From Rhizophagus irregularis (Eukaryota; Glomeromycota; Glomeromycetes; Glomerales; Glomeraceae): a stretch of 64,000 nucleotides of DNA. A model generated the notes under the pieces. That model had not been told where the DNA came from. It worked only from the letters and a program-made list of their open reading frames with translations, and did not search any database. The DNA lies in contig NC_089438.1 of assembly GCF_026210795.1 (NCBI RefSeq), forward strand, positions 2,501,501-2,565,500, given 5' to 3'. The number at the start of each line of letters is the position of its first letter. Positions within the stretch are counted from its first letter, which is position 1. Below are positions 62,728 to 64,000 of the stretch, piece after piece. Position numbers and translations under genes: made by a program.

Positions 62728-64000
62728 TAATTTCTATATTTACGGAAAAATAACTAAAAATCTATACATTTTGATGCTATAAATTCCGAGAATGTAATAC
62801 ATTTACGGAAATAACAGAATAAAAAACACGGAATAAATTTATTACAGGGAATCCTATATTATTATTAAGATAAACACAAAGTTAATAATTAAAAACTATC
62901 AGTATGTAAAGAGTCCTTTTATTGAGCTGCAAAAAAAACAAAAGTTTATGGATGAAAAAATTTTATTGCTAGCTGCGAGTGTAACGTTAGGAAATGAGCC
63001 CGGCTGACGCTTGTTCTTTCATGTTTAACGTATTTTTATTACGTAGCTGATTCTCAGACTAGACCTTCCCTTCGTATCAGATTGAACCCAAACCTTGAAC
63101 GTACGATATTAATTTATTTTCTTTAATAAATTACTGTTTTTGTCAGTTTAAACAAATTAATTAATATTATTTTTAAACATTAATTTGAAACGTATTGCGC
63201 TTAATAATTGATAAAATTGTAATTAAACGTTTTTAATTTCCTTTAATCCCTTTTAAAGAAATGAAATCCTTTAACTTTCAAAATATGAAAGATACAGGTA
63301 TTGTATGTTTGAAACAGTAAATGGGAAAAATGGGATAATATTCGCTTAATATCCGATTTGAGTATTAAGTTGACAAATTAAGCAATTTCATAGTAGACTT
63401 TCATCATTTTTTTATTTTTATCTTTATTTCACAGAGTAAAGAATGTTTCAGTAAAGACTACAAGAGACTTTATACAAATAGAATCGAAAGTAGTACAAAA
63501 TAGAAAACTGTAAACCAAGTCGCCTAGAAGACAACTTTTACGACACGTGATCATTTTTCTGGAAAATTTTTATAAGGGAATGGTTAACATAAACAAAATA
63601 GCACACACCAGAAAAATAAAATTGCGAAATAAAAACAAATTAATATGAAAAGACAGAGAAGAAAAAAATTAAATATAAGAACTTTACAGAAACTTCAAGA
63701 TCGTAGCGATGGCTTAATGCGCAGTAACTGCATATATGTAATTTCTTTACGATTACATAATGTGGTCACTGTGTATTTATAACGCAGTTACTGCGCATTC
63801 AGCCATCGCTACGATCTTGAAGTTTCTGTAAAGTAAAAAATAAATCTATTGTATGTAAAAAATTAGAAAAAGTCCATCGAATGTGAGCAGACTTAAATAA
63901 GGCTCTTTGATAAAAAATCTATAATACTTTCTTATTATCTGGGTCACGTGTTCTATTGTGAATTCAATAATCCGGTGGAAAATTCTTCATGTAATCGAGC
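62728..64000. repeat. Partial third duplication copy (C), nearly identical to 56250-57519
   Basis: Matches copy B at an offset of 6478 bases, changing to 6481 after a small insertion beside the MITE (AAAGTAAAAAAT versus AAAGAAAAT). I noticed no other difference. It includes the 152-bp MITE at 63682-63833. It ends at the window edge. This may be a recent tandem copy, an allelic contig or an assembly duplicate. Confidence 0.9.

Noticed and set aside
62523-62753. 76-codon ORF on the plus strand
   Set aside because: It is almost entirely made of N from the assembly gap.

Overview
The window looks like nuclear DNA of a repeat-rich, very AT-rich fungus, most probably an arbuscular mycorrhizal (Glomeromycotina, Rhizophagus-like) genome. 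This is inference from short GT-AG introns, AACAAA-ATG start contexts, a decayed F-box/LRR-type gene end, and the mix of pogo/Tigger, hAT-like, FAR1-type MULE and RNase H-bearing LINE elements. No prokaryotic feature is present.

Layout. (1) 1-6210 and 56640-60825 are diverged copies of one segmental duplication. Each holds an intact five-exon minus-strand gene for a multi-pass membrane protein (308 and 307 aa) with identical intron positions. A third, nearly identical partial copy (62728-64000) follows a 200-base assembly gap. (2) 6243-19130 is accessory sequence: inverted-repeat elements, a plus-strand array of micro-exons (8129-9212), a decayed Tigger transposon (10029-12683), nested hAT-like elements and a minus-strand micro-exon fragment near 15.2 kb. 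(3) 19133-33870 is one pogo-like element of about 1 kb, expanded to 14.7 kb by two retroinsertion arrays. Three minus-strand units share one target duplication. Six SINE-like or LINE units on the plus strand share another. (4) 34480-46985 holds an element with the target duplication ATTTTGCC. Inside it are a second micro-exon array (minus strand, 37877-39262) and a complete but frame-broken MULE transposase gene whose intron contains a second copy of the host element. (5) 47065-54730 contains more nested inverted-repeat elements and a second Tigger transposon broken by two insertions. (6) 55422-55523 is a 33-residue ORF ending in a CaaX box. (7) 62203-62527 is the 3' end of an F-box/LRR-like gene cut by the gap.

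Most of the sequence is mobile DNA. Many elements can be delimited exactly from target-site duplications (8 bp for hAT-like, TA for pogo-like, 13-15 bp for retroelements) or from an empty copy elsewhere in the window. The host genes I can support are the duplicated membrane-protein gene, the CaaX micro-ORF, the F-box/LRR fragment and, less surely, the micro-exon arrays. Functions of these are not known from the sequence.
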